From NCBI GenBank assembly GCA_022478985.1, contig JAKSZP010008021.1:1-64000 (forward strand): DNA of 64,000 nucleotides, written 5' to 3'. Source of the stretch: Massospora cicadina (lineage: Eukaryota > Entomophthoromycota > Entomophthoromycetes > Entomophthorales > Entomophthoraceae). The notes beneath the pieces are model-generated. The model did not search any database. It was not told the origin of the DNA and saw only the letters and a list, made by a program, of their open reading frames with translations. The first letter of the stretch is position 1, and each line of letters begins with the position of its first letter. Shown here one piece after another: positions 32,421 to 43,163 of the stretch. The translations under genes and the position numbers were made by a program.

Positions 32421-33720
32421 CTACATGAGGGCCACATTTTTGTGCGCCTTAGGTGACTTGATTGCCATTACAGTTGTAACTTTTGGGGGGCGGGGAGTGT
32501 TGGAGTGGGATTCGTGAAGCGCCTTGACCAGTTCCATGCAGTTATCAGAATCACGGGCTTTAACCCAACTGTTTTCATAGGCTGGATAGCCTTTCAAGGC
32601 CACAAGATACTGAACGGATTGATGGGACTTTCAGGATGCTAGGATATTTTCCACTTCAGCCTCCTCCACATTTTTCAATTACTATTGGTTTGGGATCCAT
32701 GGGAACAGTACCCTTAAAAAGTGTCAACTGGAAAAGTGGAAGACGGGGTGCTATTTCCAATGGGCTGGTAGTTTTAACCAGAACGCACCATTGCCCAAGT
32801 CTTCCTCCACCAAGTGGGAGCCCAAATGCTTCTTGCGAACTTGTGTGAGGGCAATTGCATTCTCAAATGGTGCATGTCGAGCATAACATAGGAGCCCACT
32901 GTTATGTCATGACCCAATGTTTGCTTATGATCTGCAAACTTCTTGTAGTCTTCAATAGCTTTGGTGAGGTGTTCCTGCACTAAGGATTAAATAGAACTAA
33001 TATGTTCAGCATGATCTGCGGCGGCTTAGACCTCAGGGCTCAAGCAGGTTCTGACCAAAAGGAAGGATTATATCCTAAAGTCACTTCATAAGGAGAAAAC
33101 CCCATGGAAGCGTGAGTCCCATTGTTGCAGCGAATTGAGTGAGGGGAAGGTCATTAGCCCAGGTGTCCTGTGTGGCTGCAGCATAGCAATGCAGGTACTG
33201 TTCGAGGACTTAGTTAACTCGCTTGGTCTGCCCATTGGACTGGGGATGATATGCTGTGAAGTGACAGGAGGAGATTTTTAAAATGGATAAGAGTTCACTC
33301 CAAAACCATTCTGTGAACTGTGGCCATGATCGCTGATGATCTCCTACGGGTGACCAAACATTGAAAACATGTGGCGCACAAAGAGACTGGCATTTTCCTC
33401 CAATGTAACTGTGGAAGTGCAGGGAATAAAAGAGAAACTTTAGTGAAACGATCCACCACCACCATCACTGCCATAAACCCATTAGAGCAGTGGAGTTTGA
33501 CGATAAAATCCAAGGACACTGATGTCCATGGACCCTCCACCTGTTGTAAGGGGTGCAGAAGCTCATTTCTACCAGAACGATATGACTTAGCCTGAGATCA
33601 AGTAATGCAATCGGAGATCTAGGCCAGAACTTCCTTAGTTAAACCCACCCAATTGTATGTCCACTTGATCAAGTTGATGCATTTCTTATTGCCTGGATGG
33701 CCGATCATGGGGGGTCATGT
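32421..33720 (-). pseudogene. Element D integrase and chromodomain
   Basis: Zinc region near 33690: IGHPGNKKCINLIKW. Core near 33540: MEGPWTSVSLDFIVKL and VMVVVDRFTKVSLLFPA, with the first catalytic Asp in LDF. C-terminal part near 32850-32700: LGPYLVEEDLGNGAFWLKLP and HPVFHFSQLTLFKGT. From 32603 a chromodomain end reads ALKGYPAYENSWVKARD then MELVKALHESH, matching the W-K-G-x-x-x-x-E-N-S-W and LV..FH pattern of chromovirus chromodomains, which bind modified histone tails. Stops and frame changes are present. It is similar in plan to element G. Confidence 0.82.
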
Positions 33721-33776
33721 TGCATGTGAGGTACCTCGGCTCTGAGGAGAATGGGAACCCCAATTTATGACCAAAA

Positions 33777-34430
33777 TTAAATGAGACCCTCCACCAAAGA
33801 GTACAGAGAGTGTTTATGATTTTGGAGGGACAATTGCTCAAATAATTCCATCCCTTTGGGGCAGGTCATTTGACCAGCTAAGACCTGAGAAATGAGCGGG
33901 GCGTCAGGAGCAAGGGCGATGGAAGAGATGACAGGGGTAACAATTGACAATATTTGAGCAGTAGGAATCATGGTAACGAGGTCCACTTCATCTGAGTCTG
34001 AGGGACAGTGGGCCAGGTTGTGGCTAAGAAAATTGGGGAGCACGTTTAATGTGCCTTTCACACATTCATATTTAAAATTGAAACTGCACAAGTCCCAATA
34101 GGTATGATATTGCCTATGTGCCAATTTCTGGGATTTGCGGAAATAAAAGAGAGCTTGGTGATCCATGTGAACAGTTAACTCATGCTGGGCACCCTGTAAC
34201 AGGTACCACCAATGAGTTAATACACATGCTACAGCTGCCAACTCCTTATTGTAGATGGCCCAGGATTGCTCCGTAGAAGTAAATTTTTGAGAAAAGTAGG
34301 CGACCAGATGTTCCAAGCCCTCATGCTCTTGGAGCAGCACTGCCCCTCTGCCACTGAGGAGGTATTGCATGAAACAATATATGGCTTGGCAGGATCCGCA
34401 TGTTTCAGGATGGGAGGGGAAAACTTCTTT
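33777..34430 (-). pseudogene. Element D RNase H
   Basis: 197-codon open run: GRGAVLLQEHEGLEHLVAYF, FTSTEQSWAIYNKELAAV, LTVHMDHQALFYFRKSQKL and LPNFLSH. The order of the Glu (NKELAAV) and the MDH motif fits Ty3 RNase H. The downstream tail (SDSDEVDLVTM onward) is the usual linker to integrase. This is one of the best-preserved frames in the window. Confidence 0.82.
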
Positions 34431-34565
34431 GATTGACTAACCACCTGCTGGCATTTGTACATCCAAAGAAATGGTACATTCTTGCCGGTGAGGGGATGGA
34501 GTGGGGCAGCCAACTGGGAAAGAGCTGGGAAAATTTTTTAGAAAAATAACGGTTCTTAAGAAACT

Positions 34566-34961
34566 TTATAATTGTTTCTGAGTTGTCAGAGTAGGCCATT
34601 CACAGATAGCGTCCAACTTATTGGGAGGGATCGCGTAGCCATCCTTAAGGATGAGGTTTCCAAGAAAGGTAACTTCCTCTTTATATAACTTGCATTTGAA
34701 AGTCTTGATGAACAAGCCCGCCTTGTGCAAAGTGGCCATGACCGCTTCTAAGTCAATAGTGTGTTGTTCAGGAGTCAGGGAGTGAACCAGAATGTCATCA
34801 ATATATGCTACTGCACAAGTGAACTGGAGATCGCCCAGTACACTGTCAATAATTTGTTGAAACATAGCGAGCGCATTCTCCAGCCTAAAGGGCATTACGC
34901 AGAATTGGAAAATGCCTTGCTTTGTCTGGATCGCTGTTAACCATTCTTAGCCTTCCATTAC
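34566..34961 (-). pseudogene. Element D RT, C-terminal part
   Basis: Begins right at the E insertion with EWLTAIQTKQGIFQFCVMPF, then ALAMFQQIIDSVLGDL, the catalytic box CAVAYIDDILVHS (YIDD intact), KAGLFIKTFKCKLYKEEV and VTFLGNLI. One stop precedes EWLTA. The N-terminal half lies on the far side of E at 42001-42420. Confidence 0.88.
34957..34961. repeat. Target duplication of element E, left copy
   Basis: ATTAC, against ATTGC at 42001-42005 (one transition apart). Fusing at this site restores the D frame N-Q-I-Q-A-M-E-G. Confidence 0.8.
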
Positions 34962-35584
34962 TATTGAAATTTTGTGAGAAATTATGATAAGCAGGTGCTG
35001 CAAAGGCTACGAAATTATTACTTCTGTGGCTCTAGCAAAATTGACACAATTGCAACGAAGTTATTAGTTCCATTGCTATTTTTGATTCCAATTGGAAACA
35101 CAGAACTCTGTATGAAAATGGACCAAAATTAGGCTACACGAGACAAGAATTTATATACTTTATTAATTAAAAATCAGAGATATTTATAAGGGAAAATATA
35201 GTGATTTTTCACAAGGATTTCTATGATTTACCCGAGGTAAGATCTTTCCTAACAGATGACCAATATAGCTGATTATTATTGTTATTAACATACTTGTGAT
35301 GGTCAGATCTGATAGAGCTCTTATAAGATGAAATTGACCTTCTTAGAGAGGTCTTAGCCCCTTTTGAAATGCTTGGTAATTTCAGATCGCTTGGTCATCT
35401 TGGATTGCTTAGCTTCTTCAGATTGCTTAGCCTCACCCATCATAGGTGGCCAATAAACTCAAAGGGTTTTTCTTCAGTCAAATTGAGAATAGGAAATACC
35501 CATCATGAATTTTACAAATTCATTAGACTGAGATATCAAATCTTGATCTGGAGTAATTCCGGTCATCTTAGTTGTATCTCAACA
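34962..35584 (-). repeat. Element E 3' LTR
   Basis: 623 bp, TATTGAAATTTTG to GTTGTATCTCAACA in + view. The element-strand start is TGTTGAGATAC; the other end is ..CAATA rather than CA, matching ..TAATA in the second copy. Confidence 0.88.
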
Positions 35585-35595
35585 ATGCCCCCCTT
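35585..35595 (-). other. Polypurine tract of element E
   Basis: AAGGGGGGCAT on the - strand directly before TGTTGAG. Confidence 0.8.
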
Positions 35596-35605
35596 AAGAT
35601 CTTGC

Positions 35606-36899
35606 CTAGGGGGCACATATTTGCGAAAAAAGCCTACTATGCACTTTACTGTTAACAGTACCAGTATCAATAGTAGCAATGGAGTATTCAATACCCCAAA
35701 TATAAATAATATGGTAAGGACCAGCCCATAAGGTGTCCAATTTGTGAATCCTTCCTCTCAGCCTAAGGTGGTAGAAGAGTACAAGATCCCAGACTTGATA
35801 CTCTGGTAACGTAGGTCTACTAGCTTTGGTTCTGGTTTCTTCCTTCAAGGTGGTAGCAGCAAGGGAACTTGAAGCTAATGCTTGTAACTGGATGATTACA
35901 TCAGATAATCTCTTTATATCTAAATCAGTAGTTTTGGGGTAACCTATTCAAGTATAGTTTTGCACTTGAGGGGATAATAGGTTCCCGACCATATAAAGCT
36001 TTAAAAGAAGACATTCAATAAAGAAAATGGTAGATAACTCTATAGGCTAACATCGCACTGGGTAAGTAAAGGTTCCACCTACTAGGATCATTTTGAGGCT
36101 ATCTTTCAAAGAATGGCTACAAGGTTACCATTTACTCTTTTGACCGCACCATTAGTAAAAGGATTATAAGGGGTCGTAAAGGACTGATAAGTACCCATTA
36201 GTTTGGTAAGCTCAGCTACCACCTGAGAAATTAAGTTGGTTTATTATCTGATAACAGGATTTTTGGGCTACCATTCCTGGTAAAAACTTGCTTGAAAAGA
36301 AAGGATGCCGTCGCCTTGGCGGTGACTGTGAAAACTGAAATAGCTTCAATCCATTTAGAAAAATGATTGATAGCTAAGAGAACAAATCAATGTCCATAGG
36401 TGGCCGTAGGGAGAGGACCTGCCATATCAATAATCATAGTAGAGAATGGTTTGGAAGGTCCCACAATTTGATGTTGGAACATCGGATTTCCACCATGTTG
36501 TTGGCACTTAAGACAAGATTCCAGCACATCATGTACAGAAGCCAGAATGTTATCCCAGTAACAATGATTCTTTAACCATTGGAGGGTCTTAGCGACAGCT
36601 CCATGACCTACAGTTTGGTGGGCCTCCATGATAGTGTCAGTCCTCGCAGAAGGCCGAATAAAGGTCAACCACTTAGATCCCAACTTTTTGTATAGTGAAC
36701 TTTCCTTGACCTGAGTGCCTTCAGTTAAGGATTGTAACTTCGAGACAACATCCTTAGATTCACGGAACCAGAGCTCATGTATACTGATCAGGTCATAAAT
36801 GCAATCTTCCTCTGCAGATAATAACGTTAAGATAGGCAATTGAAAGGCCATCAGCATTTTGATGTATAGCTCCAGCGCGATGTTGAATAGTAAAGTCAT
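35606..36899 (-). pseudogene. Element E integrase
   Basis: Zinc region at 36680-36540: AHQTVGHGAVAKTLQWLKN and ESCLKCQQHGG (His-x4-His..Cys-x2-Cys, intact). First Asp: MIIDMAGPLPTATYGH (36430-36390). Near 36225-36130 VAELTKLMGTYQSFTTPYNP is followed by FTNGAVKRVNG, where the catalytic Glu expected before RVNG is Lys. The C-terminal domain 35848-35606 carries VWDLVLFYHLRLRGRIHKL and LWAGPYHI, a GPY-type fold. There is no chromodomain after it; the purine tract follows at once. One or more shifts. Confidence 0.83.
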
Positions 36900-36937
36900 A
36901 ATTTTGGAGCTTTAAAGCCCATCTATCTAAGTGCCAA

Positions 36938-37270
36938 TCAGGATCCTTCATTTTTTGCCACCACTTCAGGGAAGAGCGATCTGTTACAATAGTGAAATTC
37001 TTGCCATATAGATAAGGGCGGAAATGTTTGATGGCGGATTACACAGCGAGACATTCTCTCAGTAAAGCTATAATTGCGTTCGGCCTTAGAAAGTGTTTTA
37101 CTATAGTGCATGCTGGAATAATCACCCAGATTGGTATTATATTGATCCAGAATGGCCCCAATAGCAATATTTCTGGCATCAGTTATTAGTATAAAAGGTT
37201 TGGAAGTCAGGATGGGATAAGATTGGTGCACTAATTAAGGCTTGGCGCAACAGATCAAAGGATTGTTGCT
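36938..37270 (-). pseudogene. Element E RNase H
   Basis: SKPFILITDARNIAIGAILD gives the first catalytic Asp, then MHYSKTLSKAERNYSFTER, where the usual E of the ..YS.TE(K/R)E.L motif is followed by a shift. The final part FHYCNRSLFPEVVAKN is out of frame. Clear homologue, inactive. Confidence 0.8.
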
Positions 37271-37473
37271 GTTATTCTTCCCATACAAAAGGGACTTCCT
37301 TGTGCAAAAGGTAAACTAAAGGCTCTGCAATCTCCACAAAATGGGGGATGAATTTTTAGTAATAACCAACCATCCCTAAAAACACTTGGATATTGTGCAA
37401 TCTTTTGGGAACAGGCATGTCTGAAGTAGCTTATATCTTATTAGATAAGAGTAAAATACCCTCGTTATTAACT

Positions 37474-38060
37474 TTATGTCCCATAAAATTCCATCTCAGT
37501 TTTTAAAAAAAAACACTTCGATGGTTTAAGCTTAAGTGAGGCATGGCGTAGTTGGCCAAAATCTTCCTTCAAATGAGCCAAATGGTCGTTAAAAATGCGT
37601 GAAAAAACAGTAACACCATCAAGATAAACTAAAACACAAGAAAGTTTCAAATCCCCAAACAAGCTATCCATGGCTCGTTGAAAAATATCAGGGCATTACA
37701 AAGCCCCTGCGGCATATGAGCTGGCTCAAATAGCCCCTCACTAGAGATTAAAGCACAATTTTGACGGTCTTCTGGGGCAAGATCAATCTGACAATAACCA
37801 CTCGCAAGGTCCATAGCTGAAAAGTATTGTGACCCAGGCAATGATCTATGAATCATCTATGCAAGGTAAAGGATAAGAATCTTTTTGAGTAACAGCATTG
37901 AGTCAATGATAGTCCATAACCACTCTATGCCCCCAATCCTTTCTTGGATGAGAAGTAGAGGGGAAGCCCATGGACTCTTATAAGGCTTTAGTAGCCCAGC
38001 TCGAGAAGTTGTTTCAGTTCCACTGAGACCTGATCCTCCTCAACTTTGGATTTGTGATAT
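37474..38060 (-). pseudogene. Element E reverse transcriptase
   Basis: QYFSAMDLASGYCQIDLAPE (37830-37780) holds the first catalytic Asp. MPQGLCNA follows. The catalytic box reads VYLDGVTVFS (about 37620-37600): the second Asp of YLDD is Gly. The thumb includes SKCFFLKTEMEFYGT. Upstream 38351-38094 is the usual protease-RT linker. A frameshift separates the two main pieces. Confidence 0.83.
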
Positions 38061-38512
38061 GGCTGATCTCATATAGGGGAGTATCCCCAGTTTTCACCTG
38101 ACGCTGTACTCTTTCATTAGGCCAAAATCTCCAGGACCTTGGGCAAATATCCGCATATTCTTCAACCAGAGCCTCAGCTTCAAGCTGTTTTCTGAAGTAA
38201 GTGAATCCCCAAATTTGACGTCAATTATAGCAATGATAGGGGGATCTTCCAGCTCAAATTTGCATAAGTCTCCACATCCTGAGACAGATAATGTGTCACT
38301 CACTGGAGTAGGCCGCACATAGGTGATGGGATTATTGTGATTCAATTGCATAGGTCAAGAGGTGAGATTAGCTACTAGAACTAAAACAGTTCCATCATAG
38401 TCAGGATTGAGGATACCAGGGCAAGGTAAAGCCTCCAAATGAGAGGGATTTTGATTACCAAAGATCTCTAATACATGATCAGGGGGTAAAGATACTTGTA
38501 CTCCCATATAAA

Positions 38513-39130
38513 TTATGACTTGAGCTTTTGGGGGAATGGTAATCGGAAGTTAGAATATAAAGGCATTCCCTCAGAGGCACAAGCTGACAGAGGTGGAAGT
38601 ATAGTCCTTGGACCCAAGATTAGGTATTTAAGACATGAGATAGAAGTGGAATATTCCAGTAAGCAAACACGTCGTTTGAGTTTGCCTTTGCTATTGGTAA
38701 CATCATGTAGAATTAAAGATACTTGGTACAAAATTAAAGAAAGATATTTGTCCTTAAGACTGATTATCGCATCAAAATTGGTGAGAAATTTAGTTCCTAT
38801 GAGCAGATCATAGCAGTTGAAATCCAATACCACTGCAGGGTCCAACACAACCAACTTTCCAAAGAGCATCAGAAAAGGAATATGCTCCTATAGATTTAGT
38901 GTAGGAGTTAGCAGTTCCGTAGTCTTGTAAATGGTTTAAGTCCAGCGCCAATTTGATTTTCTTCATAAGTTTGGATGAGATTACATTGATGGGTGATCCC
39001 ATATCAAAGATAGCCAAAACTTTTACCTTATGCATGATGACTTCCACCCAGGTTACATTAGTGCTAAAATTTGGGATTGAAAACAATGAGGGATTAATTG
39101 ATTGGATTGAATTAGAAGAAAAAGAAGGAG
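38513..39130 (-). pseudogene. Element E retroviral-type protease
   Basis: LAIFDMGSPINVISSKLM (39020-38965) fits the retropepsin box D-S/T-G-S-P-I-N-V-I with Met at the second position. NHLQDYGTANSYTKSIGAY continues the fold, and 38869-38800 has VLDFNCYDLLIGTKFL, the C-terminal I-G-x-x-F-L motif. The 184-codon frame 39362-38808 joins the nucleocapsid end to protease without a break, so gag and pro were one polyprotein. Confidence 0.83.
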
Positions 39131-39274
39131 CATGAGCAGAAATAGTATCTTTGTTGGCTAATTCATCAGGGATATCAAGCTCATCAGGAGCGGATACCAC
39201 ATAACAATCTGTAGAAGAAACAAAAGGTTTTGACTGAGGCACCTGAGGTAGGTCAGCACATGGAGCCTCGTGCC

Positions 39275-39870
39275 CTATGCTGACTCCTCTTTTTTCGATT
39301 CCTCCGCTTGCTTTTTCCAACATTGATATACTACATGACCCATGAGACCAAAATAAGTGCATGGCTCCTTCTTCAGTTTGGATTTGGGTTTAGGTGGCAT
39401 CGCATGGATATAAGAATTAGGGTTACTAGAGGAGATCAGATATACCACCCCATTAGGAATCTCCATAAGCACTTCTTTGATGTTGATAATGGAGCTGAAA
39501 TTTCATTTAAGTGACTTCAAATGTAATAGTAACTGAGTGTGAGAACCAAATGCACTCATTATAGCCAATATAGCATCATCAAAGGTAATCTGGTCACAAG
39601 TAGCAAGTGTCTGGGCCTCATGGTAGAATCTTTTAGCAAATCCTGGATAGACTCTCCTTGTTTGATTTGAATGTTCATAAAGGCTTGCTTTTGGTTGGAA
39701 GGGATTTGATCACTCCTGAATTCCTTAATGAGGGAAGTTTTCACTTGAGCCCACGTAGTGCAAACCTTAAGATGAGAAGCTATGATCTCTTGAGCGAAAA
39801 AGCTTAGGCAAGAGGTGATATGGCGGAGCTTCTGTTGATCAGTAGCTCCATCCATTGCACATTCATAAAA
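39275..39870 (-). pseudogene. Element E capsid end and altered zinc knuckle
   Basis: 39855-39559: QQKLRHITSCLSFFAQEIIA, WAQVKTSLIKEF and KQAFMNIQIKQGESIQDLL are the retrotransposon gag capsid core. After a shift the nucleocapsid at 39360-39319 reads CTYFGLMGHVVYQC, a C-x2-C-x4-H-x4-C knuckle whose second Cys is Phe. A Lys-rich run (PPKPKSKLKKEP) precedes it. Confidence 0.8.
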
Positions 39871-40108
39871 AAAGAAAAATGAATGCTACCTTTACCATGT
39901 TCAAACCTATCCTTGAAGGTAGGTTTGAAGGGGTGGCTTCAGTATTTGAAATGTGTATGCCTAATACCGCGACTGGTCCAGCCTTAGAGGGTTCAGACTC
40001 TGTGAAATGGGCATGAGGGAACTCGGTCAACTTGTTGTCTCAAGTAGTTCAAGTCATCTGGTAAATTTTGAACCCATTGGTTAAGTTGGTCATTTGTAGG
40101 AGCTCAGT

Positions 40109-41266
40109 TCAGTTGGAAATTGCAGTATACATCTCAGGTTTCTTGGCCTTGAGTACTTCACACTTAGCAGTCAACTGCTCAATGGATGCTGTCAATGAAG
40201 CAAGCCGGGTTTCTTGCATAGTTTGATTTGCATCGCATAGATGATGTGCATTCTCAACGCCATCCAGTAAGTTGATTAAGGAATAGTCCGGATTGGTCAG
40301 AAGATCTTCTAAGGATAAGAAATACCCTGGAGCTAGCGCTTGGATTTGAGTTTCCAACGACCGTACTCTTGATGCTAAGAGACTCAAAGGTTCCAAATCG
40401 TGAATTGAGAGCATGGATCCAGGGGGACCAGAAGTTCTGGGGGGTCCAAAAGAACTGGAATGACCAGCAGACTAAGGAGGACCTTGTTGTCCATCAGGGC
40501 CTTGAGGACCCCGTTCACCAGAGGGTCCCTAATGTCCCTGAGGACCAGCAGTACCGGATCCACCTTCTCTAATAGTATTTACAACTAAGACCAGTTGTTG
40601 AAGGAGAGCGTTGAGTTCCTTGAAGCGGTCCTCATGTTGGGACCACAATGTTCCCAGCTGTTTTATAATCTCATCTTTTAGGGTAGAGAGTCGGTAGTGT
40701 ATGGTGTTAATGGCATATTAACTTGTTGGAGTTATTTCTTGGCTTATGTAAGCCATAACGCCATTTTCAATCCTCACCAGATGGTTGTGTAAGTCATTGA
40801 ACTCTCTTCTATTATTGAGAATGGCTTCCCAATTATCCCATCCAAAGTTAGATGCCGTCTCATAGAATGAGGATAGCTGAGAGTGAAATTGTTGTGCCAG
40901 AGTCAACTGGCGCTGAATCTTAAGATGATGCAACACCAAAATCTGGAGTACATGGTATATAGCAGGATGTATATAATGCCGGAGGTACTTCTCAGTTTTA
41001 GCCACACCAACTTCTGTAGGCTGTAACACTGCTTGGTTGTATAAGCTCATCTAGTTATCAGCAACTTTAGATGCTCAGTCACGATTTGGACAAGCACCAG
41101 GATGAACAGCCCCTCTTATCAAGCCTTTGACTGTTTCTCTTACATTCGTGGCTTGAATCTGATAATTATTTTGGTCAGGGCCCTCAATGGCCAAGTACAT
41201 AGAAAGCTTAAAATTGAATATTAATGACATTATGGAAGGCAAATCTTCTGGTTGGAGTGTACCCAT
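40109..41266 (-). pseudogene. Element E gag N-terminal half
   Basis: Three open pieces: 41266-41075 (starts MGTLQPEDLPSIMSLIFNFK), 41050-40718 (helical, NRREFNDLHNHLVRIENGV), and 40414-40109 (SRVRSLETQIQALAP, SLTASIEQLTAKCEVLKAK, a coiled coil). Between them 40430-40610 on the - strand is Gly/Pro-rich. The ATG at 41266 lies about 95 bases below the primer site, a plausible start. Confidence 0.65.
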
Positions 41267-41359
41267 TGGGTGATAATCATAAATTCCTCATAAGTGGGTT
41301 TTCTTTGCTAGACGTATTCATTGTTGTGAAAGTATGTATTCACCAGGTAGCCTCGGGAG

Positions 41360-41380
41360 CAGACCTGGCAGGGAGCACCA
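41360..41380 (-). other. Primer binding site of element E
   Basis: TGGTGCTCCCTGCCAGGTCT begins 1 nt after the 5' LTR on the - strand. tRNA not identified. Confidence 0.75.
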
Positions 41381-41381
41381 G

Positions 41382-42000
41382 TATTAGAATTTTTGAGAAT
41401 TTATGATAAGCAGGTGCTACAAAGGCTACGAAATTATTACTTCTGTGGCTCTAGTGAAGTTGACACAGTTGCAATAAAGTTATTAGTTCCGTTGCTATAA
41501 TTGATTTCAATTGGAAATACAAAACCCTGTATGAAAATGAACCAAAATTAGGCTACACGAGACAAGAATTGAGATACTTTATTAAAAAAATCAGAGATAT
41601 TTATAAGGAAAATATAGTGGTTCTTCACAAGGATTTCTGTGATTCACCCGAGGTAAGATCTTTCCTAACAGATGACCAATATAGCTGATTATTATTGTTA
41701 TTAACATACTTGTGATGGTCAGATCTGATAGAGCTCTTATAAGATAAAATTGACCTTCTTAGCGAGGGCTTATCCCCTTTGAAATGCCTGGTCATTTGAG
41801 ATTGCTTGGTCATCTTGGATTGCTGAGCTTCTTCAGATTGCTTAGCCTCACCTATCATAGGTGGCCAATAACTCCAAAGGGTCTTTCTTCAGTCAAATTA
41901 AGAATAGGAAAGACCCATCATGAATTTTACAAATTCATTAGACTGAGATATCAAATCTGTATCTGGAGTAATTCCAGTCATCTTAGTTGTATCTCCAACA
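41382..42000 (-). repeat. Element E 5' LTR
   Basis: 619 bp, TATTAGAATTTTTGAG to GTTGTATCTCCAACA in + view. Aligned with 34962-35584 it shows few substitutions and a handful of one-base indels. Confidence 0.88.
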
Positions 42001-42420
42001 ATTGCCTGAATCTGGTTGAAGGCATTGACGAGATCCAATTTAGAGAACACATGAGATTTGGAGATTTCTTGGCTAATCATCTGCTCCAGGGGTATGGGGT
42101 AGGGATCATGAACTGTAACTTTGTTTAAATATCCATAATCCATACAGGGTTGGAGGGAACCATCGGCTTTTTTGGCAAAAATGATGGTAGATGTGACTGG
42201 CAATGTCTCCTTAGAAAACCACCATTTTTTAAGCATATCATATAACCAAGTGTTGAGTGCAACCTCCTCCTCCGCTGTGTGGGGATACAACAGGCAGTTG
42301 ATTACTACCAACTGTACCGCGTACAGAATCTTAAGTTGAATTTGGTGTGAGGGGTAGACATTCCACCTTCTCAGAATCAAAAATACTCTAATAGTGCATC
42401 AATTCTTCGTGAAAATTGGA
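42001..42420 (-). pseudogene. Element D RT, N-terminal part
   Basis: EEEVALNTWLYDMLKKWWF and PVTSTIIFAKKADGSLQPCMD (fingers), YGYLNKVTVHDPYPIPL, SHVFSKLDLVNAFNQIQA with the first catalytic Asp. It stops at the E insertion, exactly where 34961 resumes. The frame 42380-41898 runs past 42000 into the E LTR by chance. Confidence 0.87.
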
Positions 42421-42695
42421 CGGAAAGCCTGAAGGGGAAATGAGGGAAGTAATGGAGCTACAGCCTTGGGTTTTCTTAAGAGTATTAGCTAAAGTAAATT
42501 TTCCCACCGTTTTATCATTGGCAAATGACAACATATTTGACTCTAGATGAATCTTAACATGTTGCCAATGCCACTATCCAACTCCTAAAATAACTGGGAA
42601 CACCAAGTTCAGCATTGCTAAGAACTGATTGTAGAAGCTGAACTGGTGTACTGAGAATGAAACTGGCCGACAAACTAGGTATGAGGTTTGGGAGG

Positions 42696-42995
42696 CTACG
42701 AAGCAACCATCACCAATGGACCTACATCCAGGTCAAATTCCAATTGTTGGGCTAGTTCAACAACCATAAAATTTCCTGCAGCTCCAGTATCCACCAAAGT
42801 CTCAAAGGAGACGTGGTGGGACCCAACACTAATATTCATGGGTAGTAAGGAGTAAACAAAGTTCTCCTTATTGGTAGTGGTGGATAAATCCAGTGATACC
42901 AATGAGATGGTAGTGGAGTCAGTGGAAACCACTAGGTTCATAAGGTGGGTACGCTCGTTGCAAGTCAGATTGTCAGAACCTAATGACATGGGCAC
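42696..42995 (-). pseudogene. Element D protease
   Basis: 100-codon open frame with SFETLVDTGAAGNFMVVELA: the DTGA box of retropepsins is intact, followed by the flap-proximal VVELAQQLEF helix. N-terminal sequence SLVSLDLSTTTNKENF is typical of the linker after a zinc knuckle, but the knuckle and capsid are gone. It is followed by about 280 bases of linker to RT. Confidence 0.8.
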
Positions 42996-43163
42996 ATAGC
43001 CGTGGCAACTATGGGGTGTGGATTGGACATTTTTAGTGGAACAAGGCTATCATGGCCAGGGTAAATTTTCTTCACAACCTGATTCAGTTGAAAAGAAGGG
43101 ACCATTGCTGCGCCAATATCTATGAGATAGGTAAAATAGTTATGAATGATGGCTGGTTGATTA

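Larger units (their letters stand above)
34962..42000 (-). mobile_element. Element E: near-complete Ty3/gypsy element inserted in the RT of D
   Basis: 7039 bp. LTRs 34962-35584 and 41382-42000 are closely similar (landmarks ATGATAAGCAGGTGCT, GGCTACACGAGACAAGAATT, CTTAGTTGTATCTC). On the - strand: primer site, gag with zinc-knuckle remnant, protease, RT, RNase H, integrase with HHCC and GPY-type tail, purine tract. No chromodomain was seen. The high LTR similarity and longer frames make it one of the youngest insertions here. Confidence 0.93.

Noticed and set aside
41898..42000. RT frame of D continuing into 41898
   Set aside because: The part below 42001 is the E LTR; the frame stays open by chance.
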